Shown here: positions 25,385 through 39,392 of the stretch, in pieces | Numbering within the stretch: position 1 is the first letter of the stretch | Layout: every line of letters starts with the position of its first letter | Assembly: GCA_964019135.1 (NCBI GenBank) | Contig: OZ025257.1 | Span: forward strand, 12,675,971-12,739,970 | Length of the DNA: 64,000 nt | Reading direction: 5' to 3' | Origin: Arenicola marina | Taxonomy: Eukaryota; Annelida; Polychaeta; Arenicolidae | The notes under the pieces: generated by a model | Database searches by the model: none | Told to the model about the DNA's origin: nothing | Seen by the model: the letters and a program-made list of their open reading frames with translations, nothing else | Translations under genes and position numbers: made by a program

Positions 25385-28300
25385 TCACTCGTCTTTAAGC
25401 CAGCTTCCTGTAACAACAAAATAATTGCACAATTAATTCGCTTTTAATTTCATTAACAAAATGACCCTCCCCAAAACTGATGACGGAACTTCGAGCTGAA
25501 GGCATTACTTACTAAGGCACGAACTGACAATAGAAAAGCCGGCAATGTCGGTGTAACAATATAGCCCTCTGGGCCTTCCATTAATATAGCAGCAAGGACC
25601 TTCATAGAAAGGAACATGTACTCACTGGGCAGCTTGATCGAGTTAAGCTGTTCCGGCATTTCTAAGTGGTCAATATTGTTGTGGCGAAAAGTTTTCCCCT
25701 CAGTCGTGGCAAGAAATCTGGAAATATAACAATCCATTTATTCGACGTTGAACCTTATTTCGTAAACAGATTCTTGATGCAAACTAAGAAATAACAGTTA
25801 ATGTTAAAAATGATTCTATAATTTTTGCATAGTCTTAAGAAATTTTCAAGATACGATTTATCGAAGTGGTCGATAATAGGCATGCAGTCTCACCTTTTCC
25901 AGTGTTCCTCACTGGTCCAAATCTCATATATCGCAAACATCGGGGAGCCACTGTAGGATCGAATGCTTACACTGGAACGAAAAGAGGTCAAGGAGATTTA
26001 ATAGAGATAACGCGAACGTTAATATATGGCACAGCAAGTTCCCATTAATATGTGTACGACTAAGGTTTTAACCAATGGCGGATCCAACGGCATGGAGGGG
26101 ATTGCTTATTTTGTGAATCGGGGGGATCTTGAGGGCACAATGCTAACCTCTTTGTCCAAACAAAATATGCAAAATATGCCTCGGTGGGCAGCTACATACA
26201 CGCATAATAACCGATATACATCAACGGCTGCGATTACCCAGCTTAGCCGTCCTGTCGCTTAACGCAGGTGGACCAGTACAGTACAATAATCCATATGAAA
26301 CAGACAATATGATATGATATCTAAAGCTCGTTGCATGGTTATGCTTCAATACATCGCCTTCTATCTGCCACCCTAAAAAATGAAGGTCTCAATGGAAGTG
26401 TGGGGGGGGGGGTCATGCACGGTATCCACTTACTGTAGGCAGTCCTCGTCCTTGCCCAGCGCCTCAATGTAGTTCCTGAGGCTGTTACGAAACGCCCTCT
26501 CACAGTCAGAGTTGACGAGTAGCTTCCGACTAACCACCGCCAACTGTAATATATCGAGCATCATCTCACCATACCGCGCACCAAGAGTTCACCTTAAGTC
26601 TACATATTACTACTTTGTGGTGACATCACTTCAGCTTCTTTGAAATTGTTGGTGTCTTAGGCGACTCTTGCGAACATGAAATCTAAACTATAAAAAGTCG
26701 GCGCGTTTAATATCTGCCGCCTCGCTTCCGTAAATATTGTTGTCCGTGTACCATTTGCAGCCACGATTTATGTATTTATTTGCTCCATTACACGAGACCC
26801 GTGTGATTTTAACTTACTTGAACGTGTATCTTCTTTAATAACAGCACAACACAATAGTCTCTAGCATAAAGTATAGCAGACGAAGATGTGTTGACAGCCG
26901 CCTTTTTATGACGTCGTAAGGTGAAGGTCATATTACTGCGTTTTCATTGGTTAAAAGAAGTAAGCCCACGGAAGAGTCTAATATCAGGCACTAGAAAAGG
27001 GGACAGGGCATTATGTGCCCATGCAAAGTTTCTATATTAACAGTAATTTTAGCGTCTCAAAGCAAAAACAATGCAAAGGGAATGAGTTTGTAGCTTCAAT
27101 GTTCATATATATGAGAGGAACTATAAACGCATGTAAGCCTAATTCAAGTTACGGCTTGACATTGACACAACCTAACCCCCCTGCCCAAAATACCAGCAAT
27201 ACTATCGCCCACATACAGATGAGAAGGTAAACAGAGCGACGGCCATAGCTAAACTTGTCCGCTTCGTTTGCGTGAAAGTCATAATGTTGGTATCATGTGA
27301 ATTCTTTTGACAACAGGACTGTGAGTACGCCAAATTCTTTTGGGTCTTTGGTTCAAGTTGACAAATAGAAACTGATTTTAGGCTTGTCAATGAAACATTT
27401 CGTGTCAAATTAGAAAACGAGGCGGCAAATAGTTTCCGTGCCGACTATAGTCCAATAAACTTCCCCGGAGAATGAAATGGGGCGGGATGAAAATGCCCCA
27501 GGTGCAGTTGTCATGAAACCCAAGACGACTAGCTAGGGAGAATCCCCGCACGTGTCTGCCTTGATCGATTATCCATGTCGGATATTAGTCACTAAGTATA
27601 TTCTTTGCGGATTGTTCATTTTTCGCTTTTACATCAAGCCACGGACCATTAACCGTGAAAATGACCAATTGCAGAGAGAAGACCAAGATGCTGCCATTAG
27701 GACATGAAGTAAGGAGGAATCTTTTCGGCGTCAGCATTTGTCAAAGGATGGACAACTAAAGCAAAAATTACATAATTTAAGAAGTAGTGCCCAGGGGCGG
27801 TATACATTACAATGCTATAATGGCTTAGTTACATTGCATTTGTACGTTATTTCTCGTCAACTGCATTGTACATTTTACTGCGTATCGCCTTTTCGCTGAT
27901 CGATAAGAAATAAAGCTAATAACAATAATTTAATGGCCTAGCTATTCTGAGCAAAACGACTATTATGACGAGTAACACTAATGGTGCAAATACTCTTCAG
28001 TTGTCAAAGGAAGATAGAGTTCACTAACCAATTGCTCGTCGCTCACTTTAACTGTTTCCTCTTCTGGCATTCCTTTAAAATTGACCTGAGGGAAGAAAAA
28101 ACGGAAGATAAGCGAATGTATTACGAAATGAATATTCTAGGGTAAATATGACGCATATATCACATATAGTCGATGTGTTCAACAAACCGAAAACCATGAT
28201 TCACCTCAACAAATATTAAAATCGCATTGAAGCACCATAGTCGGTACGCACATTGTTAGGCCTAGTGCGCAATATGCACAAAGAAAAATAAGTAAAATCT

Positions 28301-31300
28301 TTTCTCGTGTCTATATTAGCAGAACAAACGTAACATTAAGACGATATGTCTGTGAATGTAGACGAAATATCTGTACATATACGGACGTTTCTTGCGGTTA
28401 CTTCTGGAGCATAGCATACAGGACACAAGCAGAAAACCACTAATACACACCCTGTTTTCCATTCGATCCAGTAAGCTTCGTAGTCGCTCCACCTGTTGGC
28501 AAATGACGCCACCACCAGCAGCTGTGGTTAAAAAAAAACACCGTAAATTTATCGTAAACTGAATTATAGCCACAAGGAGCGGTGATATCATATTCCGTAG
28601 ACATCTACATGTAGCCTATTAAGAACAGAATAGAAGAGTGTATTGCACCGTATGGCCTCAGGCCCATGGTACATTGAAAAATACAAATCATTATTATTAA
28701 GGATTACAGCCAAAATCATGTCCCTCGAGAAACTATGTCAGTGACGTAAATAAAATATTGACGAAATATTGGGTATCATATAACGACAATAAATTAAAAG
28801 ATGTGCTTGGCGCGACTGTCACCTGATTTTACTCGCGAATATTTATTAGCATTATCATAAAATCACTAATAGCATAGAAACCGAAAAAATAACTCAATAT
28901 CAGTTGCCAGGCTTCCGCTAATTTTTTTTCCTTGTCCGCCATCCGACTCACGTATGCAGTTTTTTATGGTTCATATTGGGCCATATTGGACCGGACGTTT
29001 CTCTAGTTATCACATTTGCACCGTACACTGACGAGCTAAAGCCCACCGAAGTAGCGATCAAGACGCCCCCCCCCCCTCTCACCATAGTCCATTGGCCAGC
29101 TGGTCTGGGTGCTGTAGGGACGCTTGGCCCTGCGACCGTAACGACCGGGCATGATGGAGGCTGGGTCAACCTGCTCGATGGTCTCCGCCCCAATCACCCT
29201 GCGTTCCTCTCCCTTTGGAGACTCCCGATTGGCTGTAGCGGAGCGCGTGCCCCTAAGCAACCGTAGGAAACCGTGCGTATGATAATTAGATCCATGGCAT
29301 GTGTAATTATAGAGACGAACTCTCAATAGAATGCGCATCATGTTGGCGATTCGGCGAGATATATAAATCCTAGTTTGTATAGTTCACCATCAGTTGGAGT
29401 CGATAAGCTGTTGTATCTCTATCGAGGTAGATATTAACAGGGGTTGAACGGGTATTAAGGCATTAATCAAAATAACATGTGTACAGTTGGACCAGCATTA
29501 AGACATATCACATACCAATTGCTTCGTTATGACTTAAAAATAAGTTTGCGTTAATTATACTCTTTACAATATCATTGCTTTTTGCATGGTATGATATTTA
29601 TTACATTTAAAATTGTTTAACGGGATAATCGTCATGGATCAATCATTAATACCACAAAGCAATTTATGCTGGTAACATATATATCACCATGTTAAGCCAA
29701 TGTCATCAGATAACATTGATATAGCTCCATGTAACAACACATCATGTCACAAGCCAAGTTGTCTATAGCCGATGTTTTAACTTTACGTTAGATGAAGTTA
29801 AGAAGTACTATGATTGATTATTTGGAATAACACGACATAAAGATACATTGGACGTATATGCAACAACATGCACTATAACGAACACAGATGTCTGATTTGT
29901 TTAAAGCCACGGATGTCGAACCAATATCAGCTAACAATTTAAAAGAACAAACTCTCTTGAGTTATTGCATGGTATGAAGCACATCAAACTGTATTAACAA
30001 AGACAGGAAATTAACAGGAATCTATAGTTGGCAAATACCTCGTGCTTGTCGTGAAGAACGCATTTCGCAGTCATCCGCCAGGTTTCCAAATTATAGCAAA
30101 TAAGTCCCAATCAAACTCACCAGGTGTGCATGTGTAGTACACACACTCGCTTTAAGCTTACTTTAAACAGTAGCTTTGACTGTACTTTTAAGTTGAACCA
30201 GACATAGCACGAAACGACAGTCACTTATCCAGGAGAACTATCCATGTAAGTCAGTGAACGTATCCACTGGACCAACCACTTTGGTTGTATAACCCTGTAA
30301 GACGGGACCATTGGTTAGATCGATAGGATCTATCAGATATCGGATGTAGCCAGTTTACATATACCGAACGCAAACATTCAAAACGCAACAGCCAGCAACA
30401 GTGCCACAACGCTAGCATATTAAGAGCCCGATGAAATGCGAGATCAGCCAATGAGAAGGCACATAAGTCCATCCATCCCGTCCCCGAAAAGATAACCAAT
30501 CAAAACACTCCAATGATATTCGTTCAGTCGTTTGTTTTAGCTCCAAAAGGGGTCGGGATTTTACTTGTTGATTCCATGATTATACATTTATATCGCACAC
30601 CAATTTATAACGTAGTATGACGTAGTATGGTTATCTCAACATTGGTGAAGGTTTTAGAATTGATGATTGATTAAACTTCCTACTTCAATAGCGACTTCGC
30701 ACAACACGTATGTAATTGCATAAACAGCGAATAAGCATGTTAGTATGAGGCATAGAACAAATATGTACCAGGAGCCGTGGCTTCACCTTTGCGGTCGGAA
30801 GGCCATGCATGCTTTGCTACCGTACTCTGGTATGGCTATAAGACAGTAGTCGCCCACCATACAAACCCACATATATACATGAGAGATATTTATATATATA
30901 TCGGAACTAACTATAAATCACTGCCGCTGTTAAGACGTTCCATTCACAACATATAAAATTCATATAGCCTGACAGCTTAAACGATATATGGGCACACTCC
31001 ATTGTTACACCAGCCAATCAGCAAACGACAACAGTGCTCATGCAGCGACAAACAACCAGAAAACAAAGTACCTCTTTCAGATTCTACCTATAAGAATGAA
31101 GGAAACACGCCAAAAAACCCACATAAATGAGAACTATGTTCTACAGTGACATTATGAATACAATAAACATGAGCCACAGTAGTGTAGGATAAAGATATTA
31201 AACAGGTTGATGTACACGAACGAAACGAAGAATATATTAAGGATAAGAAGGCAGTGATAAAAGTTAAAAGGATATATTTAGCGTAACAAATTAACAATAT

Positions 31301-34300
31301 ATTATTAATAACAGACACAAAACCGTTTCTTAGCCCATGGAATGGAATGTTGGTGTTTTAGGCCACTTTTGTGCACATACAGTCTAAATTGGGCCAAGGA
31401 ACCTCCCGAGACGATGAAGGATGAAGGAATGAAACATGCCCCAGATTAGGTCTTAGCCCATGGGATCATACCAACATGAAAGAGTTGGGCAAACGGGAAA
31501 CTTTTAGAAGAAAATTGGTATTACTCCATACATACTTTTCCACGGATGCTTCACTGCAAAGAGTAGACCACGAAGCGATCATCTACTAAAACACATGCTA
31601 CCACACTGCACTGCTCAAGGGTTAATATTAGACATATTCACACCGCGCCAGGCTATATGTTAATAATACACAGAATCAAACGGAGTCTGGTTATTATCTA
31701 CACATAAACAAACTGAACAAGTTTGTGATTCCTTTACGATCGTGTGAGCTTTTTCACCTGTTCCATAATTTTTATCGATTATCTATATATAAATAGTGTC
31801 TAAATTATCATCGCAGTGGATTCTTCAAAATGAAACTGTTGTTCGCTACCCAGTCACATCGTCCACTGCCACAATCGGTGACACACAACGGTTATTACTG
31901 CAAGCTAAAATCCCCCCATGACAACTGTTACAGGTTAAATTCATGTTGAATACCGATGAAGTTAATTAAATAACCGTATAATATTAACTTCATGGCCAGT
32001 ACATACACACATATACACGAAATTTAAAACGTTAATGACACTCAAATTTTATGAAAGACACGGTCGAATCCCCAACTTGAAAGCATTCGCAAAAAATTCA
32101 CACTGAAAATACGAAAACTTCCTAAAGACATGACATAGCACACACATGTATAACTCACCTGTCACGGAGCGCCCTCTCTTCCAAGACGTCAGACGCCGTG
32201 TCCAGCGTCCGCTGGGACGCTGCCAACTGACTCGTCATTTCCCGCAACAGAAATCGAGCCGTGAATTGCTCCACCAGGTTGGATTTCGGGTACTCCTGCG
32301 AAGAAGATCCCATAAGCATATTATGGTGGATCCCATAAGTATATTATGGTGGATCCCATAAGTATATTATGGTGGATCCCATAAGCATATTTATTGTAAG
32401 CAAGACGCCGACCTCTTCTTGGAAGTGTATAATAAGCCTGTCCTGGTGCTATGAGTTTTTTATGACGTCATAATATCATGATATCATTTGTGATATACAT
32501 GCATGAATGTGCCTAAATCCTAATATCAATAATCCATGCAGATACATGGCAAGATCTCATTCACTTGTCTCCTTGTTAAATCCCATGAAAAAAGCAAAAA
32601 GTTTCAAAATACAGCTTTGATCATTCAGGATTGATGCCAAAGTTTGTTAAGATTTCGCGCATAACAAGTACCACATTTACGAAACCATGAGCTATATTTT
32701 TGCACAAACCACCCAGATTGCTTCAACATTTCGGTCTCTATGGATAAATAATATTAATTTTAAGAATAACTTTACCCAGCAACTGGCCTTTAACAAAAGA
32801 AAAGGTGCTTTATCGTAGTTGTGGCAATCAGAGACTTGAGGAGGCTCAAACCCTAAACCTCGACTCTTATTCTAGGAACTACAAACCTCTGAGCTCTTGA
32901 GGAGAGATTTACTGACGGCGCCATTGAGATCTTCAATGGCACAAAACATGTCCTTGAAGGGTCCGAGGTGCTTCGCAAAATATTCACACAGCTCACCTGT
33001 GTCAATATTGCTGCAAAGATGCATCCATTGACCAATATGATATATAGTTACATACATTATTCTTTTAGAGAGATATGGATGATGGCTTGGCTAAAATCCG
33101 CACACCTACAAATAATATATGCCGTAAAAAGACCCCATTTCCAAGGCATAAAAGTCAGCACATGTACTGTGCCAAAAAAATCCAGTCCAAAAGCCATGTC
33201 TGTCAGTATTGCTGCATAAGGCCAAGAATCTTAACTCCTATGTTATACATGTATGCATATCATATCAACGTCAATTCGGAACATGAGAATGAAGGGGACA
33301 AATGGTATATGCATAAACACTAAGTGTAATTACATTAGCGTTCCCAATATAACGGATAAAGTAGAACATCCTCTTGTAAATGGAGTGACTAATTTTACTT
33401 AATCAGAGCCAAATTATATATCTTTGATAAACAACATACTTTGTGTTGTGAGTATCAATTTCATGAAAGAGACTGCGGAGTTCCTCCTCTGACAATACCC
33501 CATCAGCAAAGAATGCCTTGAATTCTTCCCAGTGAAGTGCATCGTCATCTAAAACATTGGCATGATACAAGTTCTGAAGTCCAAGGTAAAGGACAATGCT
33601 CAATCTGAACCAATAAGCAGTACAATGGTTCCAGCTCCATAACCCCTTCTCTGGGAATGGCTGAGGGGGTAACTTCATCTGCCATAGCGTGCGGGAGTTA
33701 TATAACCAAAGGGTTGTATAGAGGAGACCACTGTATCCATATACATATATACCACATTATAAAGGGAATAATAAAGATTCTTTTGTCAATAGCTTAGCGC
33801 ACAAAGATAACAAACCAGATTGTCAAGATCTGCCAGTCAGAGGACATACTCTGATGTTGTAGGCTGGGAAGCACTGTCAATCAATTTGCATCACAAATAA
33901 TTACACATTTCAAAAATATTCCATGAAATATTGATAACAGTAATATGAGGGTACTTTGCTTAATTAAGTTAATAGCAACTTTTTATATGTAACTGGTTTG
34001 ATTGCAAAATAGAGGTCTTATATACATACCATTTTTGTCAGCTCTTCGGAAAACCTAGAATGATAAGGTATGATATATATTTACTCTGACGAACATATCA
34101 ACACTACAGATTTATTCATTATAAATATATGTATCATAAATATAATTTAATGTATTCATGTTATCATATTTGACATATCTTTGAATACCCCTATAAGGTC
34201 AGGAACATTTTCTGGCACCTGACAATGTCTTTTATTTAACATGTTGAAACAGTTTTTATATAGCAAATGTAGTGATTAATTTTTTACATTTAAGTCTTTT

Positions 34301-36365
34301 GACATAAAGCAAAATGTTTTCTCAATATACAGTCAGATGCTGTTAATCCATTATAGCGTCATCTATAGTGACATATGCCTGACCTGATATAACATTGTCA
34401 ACAGTAAAGCAGAGTTACTGTGACAAGCAATGGTTCTATTATTCGTTTTATAGGGAGCTACCTGAAGTGGTCATTTGGGAGCTAACTGAATTTGTCATTT
34501 GGACTGATTGGGTATGGTTCGATGTATTGATTGTACAAAGAGAAATTATATATGATTTATCCAAAGGCTGAAAGCTCTTTGAAGTCTGTATAACATACAC
34601 AAAGACGTCTTTAGGGGTCAATGCTTGAAAGCGATAACCGCCAGTATTAATCATTTGTGTGTTAAGAGTCCGTAGGCCACATCACAACAAAAAAATGGGG
34701 CAAAAGCAATTAACAAGGTGCAGCTTCATAGAAAAATTCCAGAGAAATGGGCACTTTCTTTGCAGAAAAGCTGTGTCGGTGTCGGTCAATCTATCACTGC
34801 ATCTGGCGGTCTGTCCAGATTTGATTCAGATACTGGTGAGTATCGTCCACTTGTACGGCAAGCAGGAGAATACAGACTGGTTTCTCTTCACTGTCATCAT
34901 TGTTCGTGAGAATAGATGCATTTCCCCTTACCATATGACTATAACCTCCGGATCTCGGAATTGCTTATACCTAGGCTGACAACTGATGGGGAGACCTGTG
35001 TAAGACCTTTGAGCCTTTCTGCTCTTCCTTTTGATGCACGTCATACATCAGAATGCCTCCTGCAGGTTGTGACATCACCTTGCACAACTTGGGGAGTGAC
35101 TTATCTGCAATATTTTATTTGCCTCAAATGCTATATTTCAGACAAAGACAGTATTCCTCCTGAGGTTTTGCACCTTAATGTCATAGTGGCATTTCTGTCC
35201 TTGTTTTGCATCTGAAGCATTTGCGCTAGTGACATCAGCGATGTCTGTTTCAACAGACTGACTTTCAACATGTTCACTACATGTTGGCCAGTGCGAGTGC
35301 ATAAGGTAGGAGTGCAATAAATGGAACAGCCAGCAATGTAATTTGTTAAACAAGAAGTATGAGGTCACATAAATGTATTTTTATGTCAGGAATGATCGCG
35401 AGCAACATGTCTGCAATCACAATGTTGTGTCTTGCGTCAGGGTATCTACTGCTTTATATCTTACTAAATAAATGTAAATTTACATTGGGGCATATACAAT
35501 AACAAGTCGGAAGGTTGAGGCTAAAGTATAAGTGTCAGACAGTACATTTGTCAATCCGTATTTTACAAGTTTACCCATGCAGCCTTGACATTGATATAGC
35601 GCCATTGTAATAACTGAGTGGGCTACAGCCGCTTAATTTGATAAGGCTGCATGATAAAAATATTGCAAAAATTTACTGATGTTGAATTTCACTTTTAATT
35701 TACGCTGCTATGAAAGGTAAGATACCATTCTACTGTTGTATTCTAAATTGATATCTTCTATGTTTTTTTAAGCAGATTAACAAATAATAACCAGCTCAAT
35801 CCCCCTTCACCCGCAAGGTATGCCGCCTCGGCTTAGTGAATAACACCCAACCGTCGTTTATTGTAATCCTGCCGCCACCGGGGCATGCCTCCACCCCTTC
35901 AAACTCTGACCAACAAACCCCCCCACACCATACCCCTGGCACCAATGCAAACCCCTCCCCCTGCCACCCTCCCCGCTCTCGCGGTCAAAGTTTCCTGCGG
36001 TTGAAAAATCCTGCAGCTGAAGAGGGCATAAACCTTTAGTTTGCCACACCCTGGAACTTGGAAGGCGCTCAAAGTGAAATTGTGGATTTATGCAGTTATC
36101 TTGACGGAATGAGTGCATATATTGTTCTTCAAACTTCAATTTATATCAATAAGAAAACTGTTTTCATAATAGCCTAAAAAGAGCTGACAAGTGAGCCAAA
36201 CCAAGGTTTTGTAAACAGTTACCCTAGACCACTGTAGACAGCTAGACTAAGTTATTTTCTTCAAAAAAGAGTTTAGAACACATTTGAAATCATGACAACA
36301 TCACCGCAGTTGTTGTCACTTACATCCAAAAAGACGGACATGCCCTTGTCTACTTTGGGTTCCAT
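25385..36365 (-). CDS. NECAB: NECAB family N-terminal EF-hand calcium-binding protein
   Basis: Twelve phase-consistent exons, right to left: 36324-36365 (ATG), 34030-34054, 33440-33548, 32887-33010, 32159-32295, 29083-29252, 28451-28521, 28029-28085, 26434-26543, 25894-25950, 25626-25717 and 25385-25407 (TGA). They encode 338 residues; vertebrate NECAB1/2 have about 350-390. It begins [22 protein letters not shown]-hand 1 loop is [12 protein letters not shown], and the next loop DTHNTNNIDTGE is followed by LCEYF, as in vertebrate NECABs. A middle NECAB-like helix ([15 protein letters not shown]) and coiled region ([14 protein letters not shown]) follow. The end, [11 protein letters not shown] to [11 protein letters not shown], is the ABM-like (monooxygenase-fold) domain. 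Known of the family: cytosolic neuronal Ca2+-binding proteins with GPCR partners. The start ATG has an in-frame stop upstream. About eight residues seem missing at the front of the ABM domain relative to vertebrates. One copy only is seen, so paralogue number is not assigned. Confidence 0.93.
28621..28710. repeat. Short dispersed repeat, copy 2
   Basis: In NECAB intron sequence, related to the copy at 17735-17800 through CTCAGGCCCATGGTACATT and the preceding AACAGAATAGAAG. Likely the end of the same interspersed repeat. Confidence 0.5.
32308..32395. repeat. 23-bp tandem repeat in NECAB intron
   Basis: About three and a half copies of a unit containing GGATCCCATAAG and TATTATGGT, nearly identical, 12 bases upstream of the exon at 32159-32295 on the coding strand. 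The copies therefore occupy the region where the branch point and pyrimidine tract would be expected. Confidence 0.85.
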
Positions 36366-37849
36366 CTGAACCGTTTTATCAGTTTATAACTGTGTAGTAT
36401 AACCTGATAACCACTGATCACTGGTTACTTCTCCTGCCACCGATCTGTGTTGGGTTATGCTGCGTCGTGAGCCGGCGACTGGAGGGTTCAAAGTAGGAAC
36501 GCACACTACTCATAAAGCCTGATATGGAGGATATGTAAATCTTTCCACTGAAATAAAATCCCTTTGGAAATTCTTCCTTCATAACCGTCCAAATATTTCA
36601 AAATGTAATTTTAGGCTAACCTAATAATAGACAATGGCTGCTAAAGGCAGCTTTGTAAGGCTTAATTTAAATAGTTTTTCATAATAACTGTGAAGCCTCC
36701 CCCCCCCCCCCACCCACATCTTATTACACCATGCAATATTTAGTCGCCCTGCCCCGACCTTCAGTTTTCTTACCTCTCCCTCTTCCGTAATTAAATACTG
36801 GTGTGGGAGGAGAAGCTATCAGATACTACAGTGTGCGAAACAAACGTTAAGTTGTACAAGTTTTGTAAGGTAGTTTTTAAGTATACACTCGACCGGCTGT
36901 GGCATCACTAGACCGGACGAGGGCATGCATCGTGAAGCAGATATCCCTCTGCAATTATCATAACAGTTGTGAATTGACGAACAAAATCATCCTTTTGGAG
37001 TTTTCCTTTCCCAGAATCAACATTCGGTTTTGGCGATTTTGGGGCCACATTTCTACCCTCTGTGCAAGAGGATGGTCGAGATATTGCAAACGATGCGCAT
37101 AGGATGTCTGCACGGCGTGCTTTTTCACTTATAATATGCCGCCAATTTCAGCCATTCTAGCCCACGTCTACTTGCGCGTACGTCTGTTTTTTAGGGAAAT
37201 CCGCCCAAGTGCTGTGTGCTCATGCAGGGGCAGACCTAGGGGGGGGGGGGGCGGGTAGGGGTAGGGGTAGTTGCACCTCCCCCCCCCCCCTTGGGAACTT
37301 GTGCATACACTGTAAAAGTCTTTTTTGGTCTGGTTTTCCGACGAAATACATCGTAAAGTGACATTTTTTTATACAACCCCCACCCATCCCCGGTCGCCCC
37401 ACCCCCCCTTAGTCAAATTTCTGGATCCGCCCCTGTCATGATTGCCTATATATATAGCTGCATTCCGGGAATGCATCATTATTCATATTAGAGGTCTGGA
37501 AGGCGGGGTCCTGTGTTTTTTTCTGGATTTTTCAAAGCTCTCAGTGTCGTATGTCGACTTTTCGTGTCGCTTTTTGTTCAGTGTAAAATGCCACTATCTG
37601 TGTTGTGTCGATGTCGCTTTTTGAGATCTTCAGTGTCGGAATTTGGGGCTCAATTTCGAATGTCGATGTTTCAAATATGCCTGTGTCGCCTGTCGCCATT
37701 TACCCCTCATATTCATGAAGGCGGGAAAGCCAGGCTTGTCAGGGATGCAATACCACAGCTTCAATAGGTCTAGGCAACTCGCTATAACGCACCGGGGGCC
37801 GGTTGCACCAAGCGGTCGCAAATGGTGGTCGCAAATCTGAAACGCCGGA
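36366..37849. other. NECAB upstream spacer
   Basis: AT-rich with C/G homopolymer runs (about 36699-36712, 37230-37250, 37279-37290). No exon chain, RNA gene or transposon protein recognised. The NECAB promoter is presumably at its left end, but no clear element was identified. Confidence 0.5.
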
Positions 37850-38365
37850 CGTACAAACACTGGACGTATGTGAGAGCCCAAAACGTCCGACTGCCCAAAA
37901 CGGGCCAGGATCAGGATTTTGACACCTACAACATAATGCACAGTTAGCCACAACTCGAGCATCCACGAATAAATATATCACAAGAACCATGACCAGAATT
38001 TGTCCATGTCCTTAAGGTGGTCCTGACCTCGCATAATTATTGTTTTAATTGATAGATCTACAGCCGGAGGGTGTGACAAGTTCAAAAGAGGCCAATTAAG
38101 GCTGTAAAATACCGCTAACGCTTATTTTTTTCGTGCCTTGTTATGCACCGCCCCACACTTAAATCCACACCCCCCCCACCCCTTCGAGCTTCTCCTCGAG
38201 TGTTATTCGTACATTGCCATCTAAGAGATACAAAACGAGCGTGGTTTCATATCGCCAGATTGTGAATGATTGAAACGTCAAATGTAACTGTTCGTTGGTT
38301 CTTAGCTATGTAGGACGTTTTGGGTAGTCGGACGTTTTGGGCTCTCACAGACGTATCACCGCCCT
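37850..38365. mobile_element. Inverted-repeat (MITE-like) element
   Basis: GTGAGAGCCCAAAACGTCCG at about 37870 is repeated in reverse orientation at about 38325-38345 (TCGGACGTTTTGGGCTCTCA), giving arms of roughly 40 bases about 450 bases apart. A direct repeat CGGTTGCACCAA occurs just outside on both sides (about 37799 and 38388). No transposase is present. Family not identified. Confidence 0.55.
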
Positions 38366-38652
38366 TTCTACGCCCGTGAGCTAGCGTCGGTTGCACCAAC
38401 CACATTTTAGGCGGTCGCACGCTTGTCTTTGCTTACGCTCGCCAGCCGAAAGTTTGGGTTTTCCCCGTTGGAATGTGTCATGTCTGTCATCACACTGACT
38501 CCGTGTCGTTCGCCGGGGAACGGTTTCCGCGGAGGAGACGGTTCCACATCGGTGCAAACTCATTTATTAAAGTCAAAGAACTACCAATGCCAGATTGGGC
38601 GCGCAAAACAGCCGTTTAATTAACACACACTTCTGTAACAGTGACATTTTTT

Positions 38653-39017
38653 AAGCAAGTAAAACATATTTACATCAAATTATTAGTTTATAAGTTACGA
38701 GAATATGGGGTAGTTGGAAAGGCTTGTTAATAGAAAAAACCTGTTAATCACAGCTATCATTATGCACCCGATTACCCAAAACCATGACTACAATATCTTG
38801 TGGTATTCAGTGATGTTAAAATGTGCTTATGACAATATTACCCCATTGGTGGAAACCCTTATTATGTAAAATACCTATAATACATTTGTTAAGCACGTAA
38901 AACGTATTTACATCAAATTATTAGTTTATAAGTTACGAGAATATGGGGTAGTTGGAAAGGCTTGTTAATAGAAAAAAAACTGTTAATCACAGCTATCATT
39001 ATGCACCCGATTACCTT
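38653..39017. repeat. Direct duplication of about 125 bp
   Basis: The segment beginning near AAGCAAGTAAAACATATTTA and ending near ATGCACCCGATTACC occurs at about 38653-38776 and again at about 38889-39017 with only a few changes. The copies are separated by about 110 bases. It is probably a recent local duplication; no coding content. Confidence 0.9.
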
Positions 39018-39164
39018 TACATTTCTGCCACCACACTGACAAATTACTCACCCCGCCCTACCAGTTGGTTGTACGAGACCCTGTAAAGCCGCTAGTTCAC
39101 GGCTCCGGCGCAGTAGCAGAGATCTCTTTGCGCGCGCTTGCTGGCCATTTAATTAATGGGCGAG

Positions 39165-39392
39165 ACTATTCGCCCGACCGTCGGGTAAATAAGGGTACAT
39201 TATGACGTTATTTACCCGACCGTCGGGTAAATAAGGGTAGATTGTGACGTTATTTACCCGACCGTCGGGTAAATAAGGGTAGATCGTGACGTTATTTACC
39301 CGACCGTCGGGTAAATAAGGGTAGATCGTGACGTTATTTACCCGACCGTCGGGTAAATAAGGGTACATAATGACGTTATTTACCCGACCGCA
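39165..39392. repeat. 42-bp palindromic tandem array
   Basis: About five and a third copies of a 42-bp unit, each centred on the palindrome TTTACCCGACCGTCGGGTAAA (split here: TTTACCCGAC, CGTCGGGTAAA) followed by TAAGGGTAGA and TGACG. Because 42 is a multiple of three, one minus frame stays open as a 14-residue repeat (YLPDGRVNNVTIYP). I regard that as a by-product rather than a gene. A related inverted core occurs at 43609-43656. Confidence 0.95.

Noticed and set aside
34659-35215. Plus-strand open frames of about 100 codons upstream of a NECAB exon
   Set aside because: No motif, no convincing splice borders, and they lie in a NECAB intron. Probably chance or an old unrecognised repeat.
39153-39368. 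14-residue repeat protein in the 42-bp array
   Set aside because: The frame stays open only because the unit is a multiple of three; no start context, splice sites or transcript signals support it.
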